A DNA stretch of 11,405 nucleotides from Ochromonadaceae sp. CCMP2298 (lineage: Eukaryota > Sar > Synurophyceae > Ochromonadales > Ochromonadaceae), in NCBI GenBank assembly GCA_026770595.1, contig MU634566.1:1-11405 (forward strand). Reading direction: 5' to 3'. The position numbers were made by a program, and so were the translations under genes. The notes beneath the pieces were generated by a model. The model searched no databases, was not told where the DNA came from, and saw nothing but the letters and a program-made list of their open reading frames with translations. Positions 7,426-11,405 of the stretch are shown here, one piece after another (the first letter of the stretch is position 1; each line of letters begins with the position of its first letter).

Positions 7426-10400
7426 GGGCGGGGGCGACTCGGCGCAGCAGCAGCTGGTGCAGATGCAGAGGGAGCGCATTGCGGAGCTGGAGGAGAGGCT
7501 GGAGAGGAGTGTAGGGACGAGGGTGGAGGCTGGGGTGGTCAGTGCGGAGAGTGCTGATAGCTCATCTGCTCATACTGCTGATAGCTCATCTACTCATACT
7601 GCTGCTGCTGCTGCTGCCAGTGCAAATGAGGTTGCGGAGCTCACGGGGCAGCTGCAGCAGCGAGAGGAGCAGCTGCAGAGCCTGCTGGAAGAGCGGGACG
7701 GACTGCAGTCACGGGTGGAGGCAGCAGCGGCCGTGCAGAGGGAGCTGGCGGAGGCAGCAGCGGCGGCGGAGGCAGAAAGGGGAGAGATGGAAAATACGGT
7801 GCAGGAGGTGAGGGAGGAGCTGCAGGTGACCGGTCAGAGGGCGGACCTGCTGGAGGCGGAGCTAGCGCAGGCAAGAGAGGAGGTGGAGCAGAGGGGGGAG
7901 GAGCTGAGGCAGAGGGGGGAGGAGGTGGGGCAGAGGGAGGCGGAGGTGCTGACTCTGAAGGAGAGGGCGGTGGAGGAGTACACGCAGCGGAAAGCCATGC
8001 AGGAGGCTCTGGACCAGGGAGACAGGAAGATAGAGCTGCTCATGGGGGAGCTGCAGCTTTCTTCTGACGGGCCCAGGGAGGCTCAGAAGAGGGTGGGCGA
8101 GTTGGAGGCGCGTAACGCACAGCTGAAGCAGCAATTGTGGGCGGCGGAGGCAGAGGTGGACCAGATGAAGACACAGGCGCTGGAGGCCCCCGTACCCGAC
8201 TCAGAACCCGACACCCCTGACGCCCCCGTCTTTTCTCCCGCGGACGCTGCCGTGCTGGCAGATGCGGCTCTGGGCCTAGCAGCTGCCCTGGACGTAACGG
8301 CAGATTTGGAGGACTTCGAGGAAGTCAGGAGCGCCCTGGAGAGTCAGGAAACACCCGCTGGGGAGTTCGTGCGAAGGCTGGAGGTGCTGCTGGCGCACTG
8401 CACTGAGATGGCCCTGGGGGCTGCGAACCAGTGCAGTGACATAGCAGAGGGGGCGGGGCTGGTGGATCTGGGGGGGCAGGAGGGATCACTAGCCAGGGTG
8501 ACGGGCTGCTGTCGCAAGCTAAGAGAGGAATTGGGTGCGGCTGCTGCGAGGGAGGGGGAGGCGGAGGAGGAGTGTAAGCAGATGCGGCTGAGGCTGGAGG
8601 AAATGCAGGCGAGGGAGGTGGAGGAGGAGGGGGAAGAGGGGGAAAGTAGCGGCGAATCCTCCCCCTCCTCGGCACAGGTGGCAGCGGCAGTGGAGGCGGT
8701 CAGGGTCGAGGCTGTGGATCAGCTCGAGGCTGCTCTGGCGGAATTAGCGGAGGCAACGCGGGCGGCGGAGGAGGGGGCTGCGTCGTGTGGGGCTGCCGAG
8801 CTGCGGGCAGTGGTGGAGGGTGAGAGGCGGGTGGCTGCGGAGGTGCAGGTGGCAGAGCTGCGCTTGCTGGTGGAGGCGGAGGCGCTGGGGAGGGCAGAGG
8901 TGGTGGGGCAGCTGCAGGAGGCACAGGCGGCCATAAGGGCGGGGGCGGAGAGGGAGGAGGGCGAGGAGGGTTCGGCTATAGCATTGCAGGGGGAGATCGC
9001 CACACTCAGGGGCCAGCTGGAGGCGGCGGAGGCGGAGGTAGCTGGGGCGAGGGAGGAGCTGTTGGAGGGAGAGGCGGTGATGGATGAGCTGCGGGACCTG
9101 TTGGCACAGGCGCAGGCGCAGACACAGGCGCAGGAGGTGGCGATAGAGACACTTGCACGGGGAGCGGAGGCAGTGGCGGTGGCGGAGGCAGCAACCGTGG
9201 AAGCGACAGCAGCAGCAGCGACAGCAGCAGCGGCAGAAGCGGCGGCGGAAGCGACAGCAGCGGTGGTGGTAGCGGATGCGGGGTTAGAGGCAGAGGCAGA
9301 GGCGCAGCTGCGTTTGGGTGCGGTGCAGCAGGCAGCACGGGATATCACCCGGCAGCTGCAAACGCACCTGGACGCTGCTTCTTTCGGGGCAGCCGTACTG
9401 CGGGGGGAGCTAGGGGACACCCTGGGGGCCCTGGCCTCTGCGGAGCGCTTCTCTGCGCAGCTGCTGGCCTCCAACACCACAGAGGCCGTCCTGCTGTCGG
9501 AGGAGAAGGCAGCGCTGGTGGAGAGGGTGGGGGTGTTGGAGGGGGCGGTGGAGGTGCTGGGGGGGGAGAGGGGGGGGGGGGAGGAGATGTGTGCTGAGCT
9601 TGCAGCAGACCTTGTGCAGATGCAGGGGCAGCTGGAGGAGGCCCAGACATCAGTGGAGCAGAATGTGCAGTTGCTGAAGCAGCAGCAGAAGATCAATCAG
9701 CACCAACAAGAGCATCAGCAGCAGTTGGAGGAGAACCTGCAGAGTGAGCAGGCTAGGCACCTGCAGGCTGTGGCTGCATGCGAGGAGCTGGACAGCAGGT
9801 GCGACAGCCTAGAGATGGAGTTGGACATAGCGCGCACCACCGCGGAGCAACTGCGATCCGCCCTGACCGCCTCCCACCTCACCGAGGGGGGCGACTCGGA
9901 GGCCATGTCTAGCCAGCAGAGGGAGATGCTTCGGCTGACGAACAGCGTGGACGCACTCTCGAAGGAGGCCATAGCACGGGAGCAGCAGGTGGGCCAGTTG
10001 AGCCATCAGCTGAGACGCAGGGAGGGCGAGGCAGCGGGCGTGAAGAGCACTCTAGAGGACGTGAAGGCCGACATCTCCCTGCTGAGGGACGAGAACGAGA
10101 CCTTGGCAGTGAAGCTGGCCGAGCAGACACGGCAGGTGCGGGAGGCTGAGGCGGAGGTGCGGAGGCTGCAGCAGGACGAGAGCGCTGCGGGGGAGAGGGC
10201 GGTGGCTGATGTGGAGGCGGTAAGGGGGGACGCGAGGGCGGCGGCGGTGTTGCGGGGGGAGCAGGGGCTAGCGCTGCTCAAGGCGCAAGCGGCTCTGAAA
10301 CGGCTGCTGCAGTGGCTGACGGGCGCGTACCACATCTCGGACTACAGAGTCACCAAGGGCGTGGCGGGGTTGGTGGGTGGTATGGGGGGTGCGGACGTAG

Positions 10401-11137
10401 GGGAGGTGGATGTGGAGGGCGCTGCGCTGATGGTGCGCTGCCTCAGGGGCTCCCCAGTGGAGGTGACTGATGCCGCAGCGTTGGTGGGGGCTGTGCGCTC
10501 CTGTGTGCAGTGGCTGCTGGACACGCAGAAGGCGGAACTGCGCGCACAGGGGGGCGTGCTGGCGGGTCGAGAGAGGGAGCTGGCGAGCATGAAGCGCATC
10601 ATCCTTGCCCTGGAGAGCAGCGAAGACTCAGAGCACGCAGAGCGCCTGCTGCTCACACCTGTGCGCGGTTTGGGGCCAGGTACGGGCGGCAGGGGCCCCT
10701 CCTCCACCCCCGGTGCAGACGATAGCTTGGAGCTCAGCGGGCCAGAGGCGCTTAAGTTCTCGCTTGATAACAACGCCGCCTATCCAAACCAGCACACACC
10801 TGCCAAGGGCAATGCCACCCCCGCCGTCACGCCCTCCACCCCCTACACTGCATCAGCACGGTGGAGTGGGGCTAAGTCCCTACTGCAGGCCTCCCCTGCC
10901 TCCAAGCAGATGGCCAAGTTTCACTCGGAGATGCTGCGGGAGAGGAGCCGCCTCCAGGCCCTGCAGGAGCAGCACTCAGACCTGTTGTCTCTGCTAGCAC
11001 AGCAGGACGTGGAGCTGTCAGTATTCAGGGAAGCTGTGCAGCAAGGGGGCGGGGAGCTGCAGGTGACGGAGGAAAAGGCGAGGCAGCAGACGATCGACTT
11101 GTACGGCAGCTACACGCAGTTCCGGTACGACCTGTGA
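4866..11137 (+). CDS. p115/Uso1-type vesicle tethering factor with extended coiled-coil tail
   Basis: Golgin-like tether for ER-Golgi vesicles, peripheral on the cytosolic face of cis-Golgi membranes in the known family. Exons 4866-5280 and 5529-11137 (GT-AG intron, phase 1) give 2007 residues. The start is the first ATG after the in-frame stop at 4827-4829, in a good context (GCCATGG). The segment MNKLLQRLPDSSREEVRNQ (from residue 140), then LSNEEMKKTLVFNEGFE and DGGLVVQDCL (about 198-206), match the p115 head segment by segment; later head landmarks are MLDDPANLFVVDL, VQEGAALFLGCCF and ARIGLSRFSALLKRP. Coiled coil follows from about 776, and DLLSLLAQQD at 1956-1965 resembles the conserved p115 C-terminal motif. 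Animal p115 is about 960 residues and plant homologues are of similar order, so this tail is about three times longer. The acidic tail of animal p115 is absent. No membrane segment is seen. A different golgin is unlikely given the head. Confidence 0.9.
5281..5528 (+). other. Intron of the p115-like gene (248 bp)
   Basis: Donor GTGAGC at 5281, acceptor CCCTGCAG ending at 5528, phase 1, joining QQCPD-G-MNKLLQRL. The sense strand is strongly pyrimidine-rich: a CTCTGC/GTCTGC hexamer repeat at about 5330-5390, then CACCCCTA-type repeats at about 5450-5525. Confidence 0.92.
7553..7615 (+). repeat. 24-bp coding tandem repeat plus (GCT)5
   Basis: Two units, 7553-7576 and 7577-7600, differ by one base and encode ADSSSAHT and ADSSSTHT (residues 814-829). 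They are followed by five GCT codons (7601-7615). In frame; sits just inside the coiled-coil region as a likely flexible linker. Confidence 0.9.
9160..9300 (+). repeat. Ala-codon-rich repeat in the coiled coil
   Basis: Runs of GCA/GCG with ACA/GAA interruptions encode a stretch such as ATAAAATAAAAEAAAEATAA. Typical of replication-slippage expansion kept in frame. Confidence 0.8.
9559..9581 (+). repeat. G8 and G12 homopolymer runs
   Basis: G8 at 9559-9566 and G12 at 9570-9581, coding for GGERGGG. A slip of one base would break the frame, yet the frame stays open to the conserved C-terminal motif, so the count is probably correct. Confidence 0.85.
10270..11137 (+). other. C-terminal region of the p115-like protein
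   Basis: Residues about 1719-1750 (LKRLLQWLTGAYHISDYRVTKG) are not heptad-like and I do not recognise them. Residues about 1850-1925 are Pro/Ser/Thr-rich with several Ser/Thr-Pro sites (LTPVRG, HTPAK, VTPSTP). A last helix (about 1929-1990) carries DLLSLLAQQD, as near the end of p115. The tail ends FRYDL. Confidence 0.7.
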
Positions 11138-11272
11138 GCAGTTCACCCCCCCCTCCCCCCCCTATGCAGTCTGTGGGCGCTGCTGTGGAGGCTGTGCTGG
11201 GTGCTGTCCAAGCTGTGGAACCTCGGGACCTTTGCACGTCGGAGAATAAACTACGTGTTAGGCAGTCCCACA
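11138..11272 (+). other. 3' UTR of the p115-like gene (approximate)
   Basis: Follows TGA at 11135-11137. It begins with a C-rich tract (11144-11162) and contains the AATAAA element. The cleavage point is not known; it should lie some 10-30 bp past the signal. Confidence 0.6.
11245..11250 (+). promoter_or_regulatory. Poly(A) signal AATAAA
   Basis: Canonical AATAAA 108 bp after the stop codon. A T/TG-rich stretch (11283-11299) downstream would suit a GU-rich downstream element. Confidence 0.7.
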
Positions 11273-11405
11273 GTCCCGCGCTCTTTTTTGTGTATATTAG
11301 CGACCTAGCAGCGAGAGAGCGGATTTGTATTTAACCCATGCAAAGCGTTAGAACCATTGACCCCCTGTAGGAACAAGGTCAGTGGTGATAGTAATGATAG
11401 TAATG
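11273..11405. other. Intergenic tail, no gene seen
   Basis: No convincing reading frame. The end carries two copies of GATAGTAAT (11388-11396, 11397-11405 approximately), possibly the edge of a longer repeat. Confidence 0.5.

Larger units (their letters stand above)
7440..10270 (+). other. Coiled-coil tail of the p115-like protein
   Basis: Residues about 776-1715 are rich in Glu, Gln, Ala, Leu and Arg with heptad-like spacing of Leu. It is broken at about 1025-1145 by an acidic and Pro-containing segment (PVPDSEPDTPDAPVFSP) followed by a compact, less repetitive stretch. An Ala-rich stretch (about 1350-1390) has few of the larger heptad residues. Confidence 0.8.

Noticed and set aside
8719-9696. 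325-codon minus-strand open frame, Ala/Ser-rich
   Set aside because: Lies opposite the p115 coiled coil. It is a by-product of GC-rich, repeat-like codons; no family motif.
1-11405. Transposons, CRISPR arrays, tRNA or viral genes
   Set aside because: Looked for on both strands; no transposase, reverse transcriptase or array structure, and no tRNA-like fold noticed by eye.

Overview
The window is nuclear DNA of a GC-rich eukaryote. It has GT-AG introns, two large protein-coding genes transcribed away from each other, a Golgi tethering factor, and an AATAAA poly(A) signal. I cannot name the organism. A GH81 beta-1,3-glucanase next to a p115/Uso1 homologue fits a protist or microalga (stramenopile, green alga or similar). 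I see no TGTAA signal after the stop of the right-hand gene, which argues weakly against a Chlamydomonas-type green alga. There are no bacterial operons, tRNA or rRNA genes, CRISPR arrays or recognisable transposons.

Left part (1-4325, minus strand): ten exons of a gene for a membrane-anchored endo-1,3-beta-glucanase of glycoside hydrolase family 81. I spliced it by eye; all nine introns are GT-AG and all exon phases agree, giving 958 residues before the gene runs off the left edge. It has a 51-residue cytosolic tail, one transmembrane helix and the full GH81 catalytic core, with the YND acid motif and the E-x3-E base motif. The introns are short (93-289 bp) and most carry their own simple tandem repeat.

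Middle (4326-4865): a 540-bp divergent promoter region shared by both genes. It holds a perfect 14-bp inverted repeat, several GGGCAAAA octamers, repeated AATTRACG motifs and one E2F-like GCGCCAAA site.

Right part (4866-11137, plus strand): a two-exon gene for a 2007-residue p115/Uso1-type vesicle tether. A recognisable p115 armadillo-like head (about 1-770) is followed by a very long coiled-coil tail and a short C-terminal motif, DLLSLLAQQD, resembling the p115 C-terminus. It is roughly twice the length of animal p115. The 3' UTR has AATAAA at 11245-11250, and the last 150 bp look intergenic.

The two proteins are not known to act together. The tether acts in ER-Golgi traffic, and the glucanase, as a type II membrane protein, would travel that route. 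The shared promoter region could co-regulate them, but that is inference. I did not find a clearly new biological system. The points most worth checking are the promoter inverted repeat, the oversized tether, the membrane-anchored GH81, and introns that fall at the GH81 catalytic motifs.
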